64,000 nucleotides of DNA from Petrolisthes cinctipes (GCA_033782935.1 JAWQEG010001547.1:800001-864000); one strand, 5' to 3'. Counted from the stretch's first letter, positions 9,690 to 20,466 are shown. Notes: generated by a model from the sequence alone, not told the origin. Program-made: numbers and translations.

Positions 9690-10340
9690 AGAATGTGGTG
9701 TGAAGGTGGCAATCACCAAATGAATTATCTGCAGACAGACTTATAATGGCAAGGAATGTGTAAATTATATTATCATGAATGAAAAACTAGAGAATCAACT
9801 CATAATATTGTTAGTTTGGTCATATTTTGTTAAGTAAGGTTGTTATATCATCATAAGGATATTATATAATTTCCCTTTGTCAAACCCAAATAATTATAAC
9901 ATACCAACACTTCCACCTGCCAACATTTGTCAAACGTCCTATACTGACATTAAATGGAAATTCCTGTGAATGTTTACCTGAACACAGAGATAGTAGTGTC
10001 ATTCATATATATGGGACTTCGGGTTTCTTCTTCCTTGTGAATATCTTCATTTTCCTGGATGACATGTATCAAGTGATTTACTTACATCTATAGGTGAGTT
10101 TCCAAACTCACTAATGTGTTCAATAAATAGGGAATGTTTCAGCTTATTTACATAACAAACCTAAGTTAATAATTACCTAATTTATCACATGTGTAGTACA
10201 CTATTGTAGTATGTATTGTAGTATGTATTGTAGTATGTATTCAGTCACCCACCAAACTTCACACTGGTGACAGACATACCCTGGCTACACTCTCCCACTC
10301 TTCCCCCTCACCAATGAACGATTCGGAATGACATCCAGTG
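9690..10340. other. Noncoding stretch
   Basis: No gene is seen. It contains a short TGTAGTATGTAT triplication near 10,205-10,240. It is conserved at 39,620-40,266 and 49,485-50,130. Confidence 0.6.
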
Positions 10341-10423
10341 TATAAACCTACCATATCAATATACTGATCACAATGAATGAAAACACCACACAGGAAAAGG
10401 AAAAGGGAGAAGAAAGTGTATTG

Positions 10424-10424
<1 letters not shown>

Positions 10425-10506
<82 letters not shown>

Positions 10507-10640
10507 ATTTGGAAAAGAAGAGAGGAAAGAAGGAAGAAAAAAAAAGGTAGATAGATAGATAGACAGATAGATAGATAGATAGTTATAGATAGATAGATAG
10601 ATAAATAAATATATAGATAAATAGATATATAAATACAAAG
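10425..10640. repeat. CT array plus GATA array
   Basis: (CT)n of about 78 bp is followed by GATA/GACA repeats. The block is present in the copy at 50,226-50,425 and absent from the copy near 41,475, where the flanks are joined by a short CCGTCAAGG-containing sequence. Confidence 0.95.
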
Positions 10641-10767
10641 ATAGACACACACCGGTCCAGCATGGTACAGGTGGAAATTATTGTAATGGTGGACAAAAGA
10701 AGGGAAGAAGTAAAGGATGATAACAGCTCCAGAAAAAGGAAGAGCTAGGATGGTAGACGAGTAGAGG

Positions 10768-10892
10768 TGAGGGTGGGAACTTTGAATTTTGGCACAATGA
10801 TTGGTAAAGTGAGAGAGGTGATGGAAAGGAGAAAGTTAAACATATTGTATGTATGTATGTATGTATGTATGTGTGTATGTATGTATGTAGAC

Positions 10893-10923
<31 letters not shown>

Positions 10924-11515
10924 AATTTTAGCACACAAAAAAAAAGTGAGAGAGGTGGCTGACGTGATGGAAAGGAGAAAGTTAAACGTATTGTGTGTCC
11001 AGGAAACAAAATGCCAGGGAAGTAAAGTGAGGTTTATTAAGGGGAATTTTAAGTTGTTTTACCCTGGTGTAAATGGCAGGAGGAACGGTGTTGGGGTAGT
11101 AGTGAAGAAAAAGCATATATATTTAAAGTGTATTGGAGGTAATGAGGGTGTCGTACAGAGTAATGAACTTGAAGATGGAAATTGAAGGAGTATTGATGAA
11201 TGTCATCAGTGTATATTCCTCGTAAGTGAGATGTGAGTTGGAGGAGAAGGAAGAGTTCTAGGGTGAAGTAAAGTAAGTGGTTCAGAACATACACAGGGAG
11301 GAAAGAGTGGTTATTGGGGTGGATTTCAATGTTGAAGAAGGGGATAACGGTGATGACTGATGAGAGGGTAATGAGTAGGTACGGAGTGGGAGGGTGGAAG
11401 ACAGAGGGACAGATAATTGTTGACTTTTTTCAAAATGTACAGACATGGCTGTAGTTAACACCTGCTTCAAAAATGGGGCGAATATGATTACATACAAGAC
11501 TGGTGTTAGGAGTAC
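10768..11515 (+). pseudogene. RTE endonuclease domain remnant
   Basis: Visible motifs are VGTLNFGTM, LCVQETKCQGSK (catalytic Glu in QET), GRRNGVGVVVKK, and VVIGVDFNVEEG, the degraded form of the GADFN motif. The first strand is split by a (TATG)n array with a duplicated ~60-bp flank (AAAGTGAGAGAGGTG…GTTAAAC on both sides). The frame ends at the TIR element inserted within the KTGVRST region. Confidence 0.65.
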
Positions 11516-11519
11516 ACTG

Positions 11520-12916
11520 CTATGAGTTTCAGGGTCCATGAATCATCGTTTTTTGCAATTATCTTCCAAAGTAATTACTGTATCGGATTAGTTCTTCGGC
11601 ACATTGTACAACACACAACCTAAATTTCAGCAATGTGGTGCAATGGCAAATGTTGTTAATTCTGGCATTTACTCTTAGCGTTAAAAGTCAAAGTCAAATG
11701 AGTTGGCATGACTAATGTACACATCCGAACGTCGTCTAGCACCCATCCCATCCGTCCTCCCCCCCTTCTCTTTAAATCCTCTCTCTCGTTTACTTCCCCC
11801 CTTCCCTGTGTGTGTGTGTGTGTGTGTGTCGGCTGCATCACTTTTTTACTATGATTGCTCATAGCTGTCATAGCCAACATGCTACATTTTCCACGTGGAT
11901 GCAGAAATGCATTCGCTATACATCTTCTATTTATATACATTATTTGTCATTGATGTCACATACCATGCTGCATAAATCCCTGCATATTCCCACCCTTACC
12001 TATTTGTGATCCATTATCAACCTCGTATTAATTAAGGACCACGTCTCAATTAATGCATTTCATTGCACCTCCAATATGAGTATGTCTTCACATGAATGTG
12101 TGTGTGTGTGTGTGTGTGTCCATCTTTATGCAGATGTTTATATTGTGGCTTTTAATGAGTTCAATCTAAGTATGACTATGTAACTTTGTAATTTAAATAA
12201 CCACTGTCATGGAATAAAATTATTCTGACTTTGATGCCTACTCTCATTAGGCCCAACACCATTATTAACATGTGATAATGAGGGTTACACACTTGAAACA
12301 TTAAATGCACATGATGGTTTTGGGAATGAAATTGTATTTGATTCCCTATTGAAATAGTACATGTACATAATATATCTTTATGATAATACAGATGCTATCA
12401 CCAACTTTTAGTTCACGCACCAACCTATATCATACAGTAGCTTTAATTGTCGGAGGGTTTGCACAGTAACTTTGTATATTTAAATAATCAAGGCTTACCA
12501 TAACATACGTTATGTATATATGGTATTGGGAATAAGCAAGGGGATGACGGGGAGGCAAAGGAAAAGAGATGTGGGAGGAGGGAATGAGAGGGAAATGAGA
12601 GGGAGGGAGGGAGGTAGGGACGGACAGGGTCGGGGATGGAGGTGGAGAGAATGATCAAGTTAGAGGGGGAGGGAGGGTGGTAGGGATAAACAGGATTGGG
12701 GAGTAGTGAGTGTTCGAATGCCAACGTTGGTAATGCTCAGCTATGCCATCAGAGTCACGAGTAAACGCCGTAATTAAAAACATTTGTTAATGCACTACAT
12801 TGCTAGAAATTAGGTTGAAGTGTGTTGTACACTGTGCCAAAGTAACAATCCGATACAGCAATTACTTTGGAAGATAATTGCAAGAAACGATGATTTACTG
12901 GCCCAGAAACCCATAG
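11520..12916. mobile_element. 1.4-kb non-autonomous element with long TIRs, copy 1
   Basis: The left end (11,520-11,685) is the inverted complement of the right end (12,755-12,916). Both begin CTATG.GTTTC and share GCAATTATCTTCCAAAGTAATT and TGTACAACACAC. The interior has no transposase. The RTE copy at 42,300-42,400 lacks it, so it is a true insertion into the RTE endonuclease. The original AGTACACAAGTAGAC site has lost a few bases and no clean target duplication is visible. The superfamily is undetermined. Confidence 0.75.
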
Positions 12917-12939
12917 TAATAGACCAAAATAATGTAGGA

Positions 12940-14220
12940 GATGCAAGTTGAGATTATCGAGTGATTGCAAGGTAGTGACAGTTTAGAGTGTAGAAAGACA
13001 ACAGAGGGTGTTGGTTGGTAAGATGAGTCTGAAAGTGTAGGTGAAGATGAAAATGAGGACTGAACGAAGGATGATGTGTTGGAAACTAAAGGAGGGAGAT
13101 TACATTAACAAAAGTTAAGAGGGAGGTGAGCCAGGCTATGGATCAGTAGGAGGACAGGTGGGCAGCTTTATCTGAAGTGGTGAGGGAGAAAGCACAAAAG
13201 GTACTTGGAATGACATCGAAAAGTAAAGACAAAAGAAGCGAGGAGATTTAGTGGTGGAATAAAGAAGTATAATATTGTATAAGAAGCAAGCGAAACAGAA
13301 ATGAGACAGACAAAGGGATAAAGAAAGTTTGCAGGAATTTAAGGAGTGGCAGAGCAAAGCAATGAAGGAGATGACTAAACAAAGGAAAATGCATGTTATG
13401 ATCTGAATGAGAAATGAGTTAATTGAAATAAGGATAAAGACATGTACCGATTGGCCAGGCGGAGGAACAGAGCTGGGTGGGATGTGCAACAGGTTAACAA
13501 GATGAAGGATGTAAATGGAAATGTGTTGATTAGTGAGGAGAGTGTGTTAAGGAGGTGGAAGGAGTGTTAGGAAGAGCTGATAAACATAGCAAATGAGAGG
13601 GAGAGAAGGTTGGTAGAGGTGAGGGTGGATGTAGCGAATCAGGAAGTACGAGAGATTAGCTGGGAGGAAGTGAGGAAAACCATGAAGAGGATGAAGGGAG
13701 GCAAAGCAGTAGGCCCAGATAACATACCATTGGAAGTGTGAAGGAGCTTTGGGAAGATGGCGGTGGCGTGGCTAACCAGATTGTTAAACATAATCCTTGA
13801 AAGTAAGAGGATGCTAGAGGAAAAGTGAACTAGGATCTATTTACAAAAACAAGGGAGATGTGTAGGACTGCAAAAACTATAGAGATATAAATTTGATTAG
13901 TACTTCAATGAAGATATGGGAAAGGTTTATAGAAGCTAGAGTAAAAAGAGAAGTGAGGATCATTAAGAAGTTAATTGGTTTTACGATACATTCGGCTGTG
14001 AAGATATTGATGGAGAAGTACAAAGAAGACCAGAAGGAGTGTCAATGTGTGTTTGTAGACTTAGAGAAGGCCTATGACAAGGTGCCTAGAGCGGATTTGT
14101 GGTATAGTATGAGGAAGAAGTCAGGAGTTGCAGAGATGTATGTAAGGTTGGTAAAGGACATGTATGACAATGTTGTAACAACAGTGAGAAGTAAGTAAGG
14201 TTGGTAAAGGACATGTATGA
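12940..14220 (+). pseudogene. RTE linker and reverse transcriptase remnant
   Basis: After the TIR element the RTE reading resumes with decayed linker sequence. Around 13,690 GGKAVGPDNIP marks the start of the RT fingers. 13,893-14,198 is an open stretch with WERFIEARV and [14 protein letters not shown], the RT motif A with its catalytic Asp. The final part (LVKDMYD…) is tandemly repeated once just before the TAC microsatellite. Several TAG/TGA codons interrupt 13,560-13,890. Confidence 0.7.
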
Positions 14221-14261
14221 CCTGACCTAACCTAACAACAGTGAGGTGAGCAGCATATCCC

Positions 14262-14535
14262 ACTACTTCTACTACTACTACTACTACTACACTTACTATT
14301 ACTACTACTACTACTACACTTTCTATTATTACTACAACACTTAATATTAGTACACCACTTACTATTACTACTACTACACTTACTATTACTACTACTACTA
14401 CTACAATTACTATTATTAATATTACTACAACTACTACTACTACTACCATTATAATGACTACTACTACAACTGCTACAACTACTATTACTACTACAACAAC
14501 TACTACACGAACAACTACTACTACTACCACTACTA
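14262..14535. repeat. TAC/ACT trinucleotide array inside the RT region
   Basis: Imperfect (TAC)n of about 270 bp lies between RT motif A and the motif C region. The equivalent array at 43,710-44,373 is about 660 bp. Translations are poly-Val or poly-Ser and are not genes. Confidence 0.9.
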
Positions 14536-14559
14536 AACATCAATTCTGAGCCCTTTCAT

Positions 14560-15140
14560 ATTTGAAATGGTGATGGACAGATTAACATATGGGATAAGAC
14601 AGGAGTCTCCATGGACAATGATGATTGTGTTATGTGGAGAGAGCCTGAAAGAAGTTTAGGCAAGGCTGGAGAGTTTAAAAATATGCACAGGAGAAAAAGG
14701 AAAATTAATGAAAACAGAAACAAGACTGAATATCCGTGTGTAAATAAGGAAGAAGGTGTGGGAACAGTGAGTCCATAATGGGTAGAGGAGGTTAAAGTCA
14801 ATGATTTCAAACTTTGCAAACAGGTAATAATAATATTGTTACCAGGTGAGGTGCAAGGTGCTGTAGGGGTTGGCGGGGTGTTCAAGTGTGGGGTGGTGGG
14901 GTAGGTGGAGGGGAATCACATTGTTCGAATACTCTGGGAACTTGTGGCTCAATGGTTATGTCTTCAACTGCCTCTGGTCCACGACCGTCAGTACTGGCTG
15001 TACGCGGGGAAAAGGATGTTGGAGATGGTCCTTCCAGGCAAGAGAAAGAGAGGGAGATAAGTAAGAAAGTTTATGGGTGCAGTGAAGGAGGACATCAGGA
15101 TGGTGGGTGTGACTGAAGATGATGCAGAAGAATGGAAGTA
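14560..15140 (+). pseudogene. RTE RT C-part and C-terminus remnant
   Basis: It contains RQESPWTMMIV followed directly by LCGES. In the paralogue at 44,450 the four residues V-D-D-I (the catalytic acidic pair region) sit between these, so this copy lost 12 bp in frame. Further on come the RMLEMVLPGKRKRG-like and VKEDIRMVGV motifs typical of the RTE C-terminus. Confidence 0.6.
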
Positions 15141-15356
15141 GTATAAAGAAGGAGAGGAAGAAGGCTGAGGAAAGTAAGGAGAGATGGAGGAAAGTCAGAA
15201 AGTAATAAAGAGAGGCAGAGGATTTCAAAAGACAACAATCCAACATAGATCAGTGCAGGACGTAATCAATAATACCAGCAAAACATAATCTAACATATGT
15301 GTGAAAGATATTTCTTGATAATAAACTCACACAGGGTTTCCACACACCACACAGGA

Positions 15357-15591
15357 AGTGTCATGACGTCATCCGTGGGGACAGTGGAGGAAGAGATAAA
15401 ACATATTAGATTATGAACTCCAGTGTACTGTGAACAACTTAATCCTTTGTAAATTATTGTGTTATTACAACTTGTTAAATCAATATAGTAACATTCATAT
15501 TCCCCTTGACAAGGGTTGTATATTTATTACCATACATACTTTCAAGATGTAGGGAAGAACACTAGAATCTAGGAGTGGAAAACTTGTAGGA

Positions 15592-15592
<1 letters not shown>
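15357..15592 (+). repeat. R7 dispersed repeat, copy 2
   Basis: Same family as 4,139-4,365; a CA array follows. Confidence 0.8.
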
Positions 15593-15640
<48 letters not shown>

Positions 15641-15907
15641 GTGCGTTTTATAATTACAATTAATAACTTGTTTTATTCTGTGTAAAAACTGGTCTAAGAC
15701 ACCTGATAATATTTATATACTGGCTAAAGAAGGGGATAAAAAAAACCTTTGTTCTTACTATAATATTGTGTGTTTTTCCAGACCCGTGTGTATGAAGGGT
15801 AACCGTACACCCAAAAGTTCTCGTTGGTGGGGTTAACCTTGGACTGAGAGGAAATAAACTCACTCCATTTTTGCCTCAACGATGGGGGTTTCCTGAGTGT
15901 TAAAAGG

Positions 15908-16012
<105 letters not shown>

Positions 16013-16419
16013 TGTGTGTGTGTGTGTTTGAAACCCTCTTCTATCACTTTGCTGTAACAGTAAAGAATATATACTAATTTTTCCTACAATAAGCGATGTG
16101 AATGTTCGACAATATGTAAATAAAAGTGACATATCCCAAACAGTGATTCAAAAGAACAGACATAATGCATACTAATTAATGCTGCTTGTTAATTAATACT
16201 TAATTAAAATATAAAGATATAAGTAATTATCTCTCATGACAATCTCAGGTTATAATATGTGATCTTAGTGGAATGCATGCCAATGTTATTGGAGAAAATA
16301 TAATGCAATAAAAAAATACATGTCACATATACAGAGAAAATATGATCATGTAGTGTTACAAGAAAAGATAAACATACATGAAAGACATAGAGCTAAGCCT
16401 CTATTGGTTTTATATACTG

Positions 16420-16700
16420 TATGTGTGTTAATGTGTGTTTGGCTTTGTATTAGTGTATGTGTGTTAATGTGTGTTTGGCTTTGTATTAGTGTATGTGTGT
16501 TAATGTGTGTGTGGCCTTGTAATAATGTATATGTGTTAATGTGTGTGTGGCCTTGTAATAATGTATATGTGTTAATGTGTGTGTGGCCTTGTAATAATGT
16601 ATATGTGTTAAATGTGAGTGTGGCCTTGTGATAATGTATGTGTGTCAATGTGTGTGTGGCCTTGTAATAATGTATGTGTGTCAATGTGTGTGTGGCCTTG
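16420..16700. repeat. 36-bp VNTR, about eight divergent copies
   Basis: Units of the type GTGTGGCCTTGTAATAATGTAT followed by GTGTTAATGTGT. Preceded by a conserved ~100-bp unique flank (TCACATATACAGAGAAAATA) that is also present at 33,099, 46,120 and 56,545. Confidence 0.9.
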
Positions 16701-16705
16701 ACATA

Positions 16706-16930
16706 GTGTCATGGTGGCATCCGTAGGGACAGTGGAGGAAGAGATAAAACATATTACATAATGAACTCCAGTGTACTGAGAGTAATTTAATCCTTTGTAA
16801 ATTATTGTGTTCTTACTTCTTGCAAATCAATGTTGTATACTTTATTTTAAGTCTGACAATTGATCCATATATGTTTAACAATTACTAAACAACTTTTCTG
16901 TATCTAGGGAGGATCACAAGCATTTCAGAT
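16706..16930 (+). repeat. R7 dispersed repeat, copy 3
   Basis: A divergent member (GTGTCATGGTGGCATCCG) directly after the VNTR; ends in a CA array at 16,935-16,980. Confidence 0.8.
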
Positions 16931-16932
16931 TG

Positions 16933-16982
<50 letters not shown>

Positions 16983-17239
16983 TAACCACAAAATTAGTTT
17001 TACCTTCATACAGTATTCCAAGGTAGTCATGAAGGAATTTAATGGTCAAAAATTTTACAACGATAGGGATAGTACGAACCCAACACACAAGCACACACAC
17101 ACACACACACATACACACACACACACATACACACACACGTTTCCTGTCACATACATATATATAAAAAAAAAATTATCTCTCTCATGAACTAAGAACAGAG
17201 TGTTACTACTGTCAACTACTCTGTATAAAACTCTCTTGT

Positions 17240-18480
17240 GTAAAGCATCTTTGAATGGGAGGTACAACGAAGTTGGAGGTGTGTCTGGGAGACAAATAAC
17301 TTGTAAACGACATGTCTGGCAAAGAAAAGATCAGAGTATAATTGGTCCGGCAAAGAAAGGTAAATAGTAAGTAACATATGAGTCAAAAATAAGATGTCCA
17401 TCAGGCTATATTTAGAGTAGGAGCGGGTAACATTCGGCCCACAGAGGCATATTGTGTGGCCCGTGAACATACTCCGAATTAATAATGGAATCCGGCCTGC
17501 AAGGGGTGGCCAACCTTGGCCCGCAGGCCAAATCTGGCCCATGAAGGCCTATCGTCCAGCCCGAGACAATTACTGTTTGTCAACCCTGCACTCTCTCCAA
17601 GTCAAGGCTACTTGGTACTCTGGTCACCAAGTCTCCGCTTCACTATCAGCTCTCGGACTGTCACCTCAATAATATTCTTCTGTTGTGTTTCTCATCCATT
17701 GAACTGAACATTGAAACAATTGTTTATGGCAAGTAGAACCAACCATCACACTAATTTGTATGTTTACCAACAACACTCTTCAATGAACAATGTCATCAAA
17801 CCATCTTACTAATTTGTATGTTTCTTTCAAAAATATTTTTTCCACAAATCCACTTTGTGGTTCTCGTTTGACACTGCTGCCTGCGACATGCTCCAGAAAG
17901 ACTCATCTGACCTTTGTTCTACTGTACAAAGGTTGCACACTCTTGATTTCCAGGCACAGCAATATGTAAACGAGTGGCAGGAGCAGTAGACCCAGCAGGT
18001 AGAATATAATGAAGCCAAAGTGTGACATGAATAGAGAATAAAACTGGCACTGTGGAGCACTGGTTCTGAGATGTTATCAGTCCAGAAGTGAGGATGAGAT
18101 CCAAAGTACCTTCCTGAAGCTGAAAGGTCATGTCAGGATCGGTGGAGGTACAGAAGAAGGTGATGTGGCTAGAAGCTAAGTATGCAAGTTAAGAGTTTGT
18201 TAAGAGGTGAGAGACCATCCTGGAAATACTTCCTGGAGAAAGAAAATACTCGGATGATGAGGAAAAACATTGACCATGAGTTGACTGTGTTTAACATAAC
18301 TGGTGATACCAGAGACGCTCCAGGAGATGACATTAAGAGCGAACCCTATGCTAGGAGGAAGAAGTCTCCGGAGAGTAGAGGCAGATTAACGACCTGGAGT
18401 AGGAGACAAACCAAGAGAAGAGACTACCACACAAATCTTCTCAAGTGTAACAAATTTCATGAACTGGGCAGATAGGTGGT
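17240..18480 (-). mobile_element. I-group LINE ORF2 fragment, module copy 2
   Basis: Same module as 7,440-8,545, but it also retains the N-terminal endonuclease part. On the minus strand 18,425-18,180 gives VISW and a FFLQEVFPGW-like motif, and then jumps to DPDMTFQLQEG (near 18,140), so the central GDFN segment is missing. The insert with GGCC blocks is present at about 17,410-17,590. Only one 66-bp unit is present. Confidence 0.7.
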
Positions 18481-18601
18481 TATCTTGTTTTTGGAGCTGA
18501 TTGACACTTAGTCGACGAGTCCTGAACTGTGACAGGCAGAACGCACCAGCCAGCCAAGGTGTCCGGACTGGGATGCACAGGAATCTCTGTCTGTATGGAA
18601 A

Positions 18602-19110
18602 AGGAACTGTCTGCCTATCGCCCACCTATCAGTGTGGGGAAGGAACTGTCTGCCTATCACCCACCTATCAGTGTGGGGAAGGAACTGTCTTCCTATCACC
18701 CACCTATCAGTGTGGGGAAGGAACTGTCTGCCTATCACCCACCTATCAGTGTGGGAAAGGAGATGCCTGCCTGTCGCCCACCTGCTGGTTGTGGGGAAGG
18801 AACTGCCTGCCTATCACCCACCTATCAGTGTGGGGAAGGAACTGTCTGCCTATCACCCACCTATCAGTGTGGGGAAGGAACTGTCTGCCTATCACCCACC
18901 TATCAGTGTGGGAAAGGAGATGCCTGCCTGTCGCCCACCTGCTGGTTGTGGGGAAGGAACTGCCTGCCTATCACCCACCTATCAGTGTGGGGAAGGAGCT
19001 GCCTGCCTATCACCCACCTATCAGTGTGGGGAATGAGCTGCCTGCCTATCGCCCACCTGCTGGTTGTGGGGAAGGAGCTGCCTGCCTATCACCCAGCTAC
19101 GTTATCAGTG
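18602..19110. repeat. 39-bp tandem repeat, about 13 copies
   Basis: The unit contains CTGTCTGCCTATCACCCACC and TATCAGTGTGGGGAAGGAA. A variant unit (GCCCACCTGCTGGTTGTGG) recurs at intervals, giving a higher-order pattern. The period is divisible by three, so it is open in three plus-strand frames; I see no reason to call a gene. The paralogue at 58,735-58,960 has about seven fewer units. Confidence 0.9.
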
Positions 19111-19254
19111 TGGTGGAATGAGCTGCCCATCTATCGCCTATCTACGGTACCTGTGTGTGGAAGGAGCGACCTGCCTTTTGCCTACTTACCTATTGTTATT
19201 GTAGGAAGGAGGGCTACCAGACTGTCCCACTGTGTGGTGTGGTGGTCCTATACT

Positions 19255-19459
19255 TGTCATGAGTGGGGTTAGAGTGTTTGTTGGGGTTTAATATTCAACT
19301 GTTATTTATTACTTGTGTTCAGTGGGGATGAGAGGTGGTGTTGGATTTTATCGGAAATTGTTGTGTTAGTTAATGGTGGTTTGTGCCTATTAAAATAATT
19401 ATTATATAAAACTGTGTTTGGTGTGCTTCATCCATCTCGATCCTAATGAATCTGTGACA
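19255..19459 (+). mobile_element. 5' LTR of Gypsy element, copy 1
   Basis: A 205-bp segment with the inverted termini TGTCA…TGACA, immediately followed by a primer-binding-like site. It includes a TATA box. The boundaries are set by the terminal TG/CA and the PBS; the identical 205-bp layout recurs at 59,104-59,308. Confidence 0.6.
19403..19410 (+). promoter_or_regulatory. TATA box in LTR
   Basis: TATATAAA lies about 50 bp before the LTR end, the position expected for the U3 promoter of a short LTR. The same motif is at about 59,252. Confidence 0.45.
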
Positions 19460-19460
19460 A

Positions 19461-19478
19461 TGGGGGCCTGACTGGGAT
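19461..19478 (+). promoter_or_regulatory. Primer-binding site (tRNA-Pro-like)
   Basis: TGGGGGCCTGACTGGGAT starts one base after the LTR end. It begins with TGG, the complement of tRNA CCA. By eye it agrees with the proline-tRNA PBS of many retroelements at 14 of 18 positions. Confidence 0.5.
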
Positions 19479-19553
19479 CGGGTGTATTGGATGAATAAAG
19501 CAGACCTTGCAGTGTGTTAAGTGCCATAAAAATGAATAGAATGGAAACATTGG

Positions 19554-20085
19554 TTGAAATTGGATATTGGCCAGGAGGTAAGAAAACTCGTGTCTGAAAT
19601 TCAAGCAGAGGAGAGAATGGAAAGAGAAGCCGAAAAAGCAGCAGAACGAGATGTGAAGGAAGTCGCAGATCGAGAAGAACAGAGAAAACATGAGCTCGAG
19701 TTAAAGAAGCTAGAAGTATCAGCACAACCGGAGAGAGGAACGCAAGAGGTGGTTCGAGCCAAGGCTCCCAAACTTCCGGTATTTGTGGAAGGTAAGGATG
19801 AATTAGACAGTTACCTGTTGAGATTTGAGCGATTCGCTAGTCAAAAAGAGTGGCCAAAAGAGACTTAGGCAACTGCACTAAGTACTCTCTTTAGGGGTAG
19901 AGCTCTCAGCGTGTACTCAAGAATTTCAGATACGTCAGCCTTGGACTACGATCAGGTTAAAAATACAGTGTTGAAGAGAGTTAACTTGACTGAGGGCGGT
20001 TATAGGGTCAAATTTAGAGATTCCAAGCCGGAAGTGGGTGAGAATCTTGAACAATATATTGTAAGACTTAAGAACATCTGCATAT
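19554..20085 (+). pseudogene. Gypsy Gag (SCAN/Gmr1-like capsid), copy 1, broken
   Basis: It encodes a charged coiled N-part rich in Glu, Arg and Lys, then KLPVFVEGKDELDSYLLRFERF and the W/LRG/Y-SRI pattern of the Gmr1-like Gypsy capsid, the family from which the vertebrate SCAN domain derives. A TAG at 19,866 replaces the Trp codon seen in the copy at 59,403. No ATG precedes it in frame; the nearest ATG (about 19,530) is one frame off. The gene stops where a LINE poly(A) tail (as T-run) enters. Capsid assembly function is inferred from family only. Confidence 0.6.
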
Positions 20086-20279
20086 TTTTTTTTTTTTTTT
20101 TTTTTTTGAACCATGGTGTCAATTAAAAGAGAGACAACAAAACATAAGGGTAAGCGGGACACATGAACATCCAATGACTACACTCACACATACACACTCA
20201 CACATACACACTCACACATACACTCACACATACACACACACACACATCACGAAAGCATAACAGAAAGAAACACGAAAAT

Positions 20280-20466
20280 TCAGACGAATATTTACATATG
20301 ACCACGTTAATCCTTCAAAACGAGGGTGGCATACCAGAAGTTCCTCCAGAACCTGGTGGTTCAGCAGGTGTCGACAAACCACATCAAGTGGCAGGCCCTT
20401 GGGCAGCAAGTGTCGGACAGTGGGGCAGGCCAGGCAATAGTGCTCTATAGTGTTAGCACGAAGCAC
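20280..20466 (-). pseudogene. LINE ORF2 C-terminal Cys/His segment
   Basis: TIEHYCLACPTVRHL followed by HLLNHQVLEELL. This resembles the TVEHYLLxCP…R segment after RNase H in I/R1-group LINEs. The frame is broken upstream of it. Confidence 0.5.

Larger units (their letters stand above)
3928..10330. repeat. Segmental duplication 1, copy a (pairs with 34,131-40,266)
   Basis: Near-identical sequence runs between the two copies through the R7 repeat, CA and GA microsatellites, the noncoding middle part, the LINE module, the cold-shock ORF and the following noncoding part. Differences are mostly tandem copy numbers: three versus one 97-bp units, and four versus two 52-bp units. The pair is offset by roughly 30 kb. 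Confidence 0.9.
10640..15260 (+). mobile_element. Decayed RTE-like LINE, copy 1
   Basis: Pieces occur in the order expected for an RTE-clade ORF2 on the plus strand: apurinic-type endonuclease (about 10,768-11,515), linker (12,940-13,620), reverse transcriptase (13,680-14,200 and 14,560-14,800), and the C-terminal segment with RMLEMVLPGKRKRG-like and VTEDDAEEWK motifs (about 15,010-15,140). Many stops and frameshifts are present. It is interrupted by a TATG microsatellite (10,850-10,925), a 1.4-kb TIR element (11,520-12,916) and a TAC microsatellite (14,262-14,535). It is not functional. Confidence 0.75.

Noticed and set aside
14072..14543. Poly-Val and poly-Ser ORFs on the minus strand
   Set aside because: Translated TAC/ACT trinucleotide repeat.
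18501..19272. 206- and 247-codon Cys/Pro-rich ORFs (CLSPTYQCGEGT repeats)
   Set aside because: 39-bp tandem repeat open in all three frames; no start context or domain. It could look like a secreted Cys-rich protein but all frames look alike.
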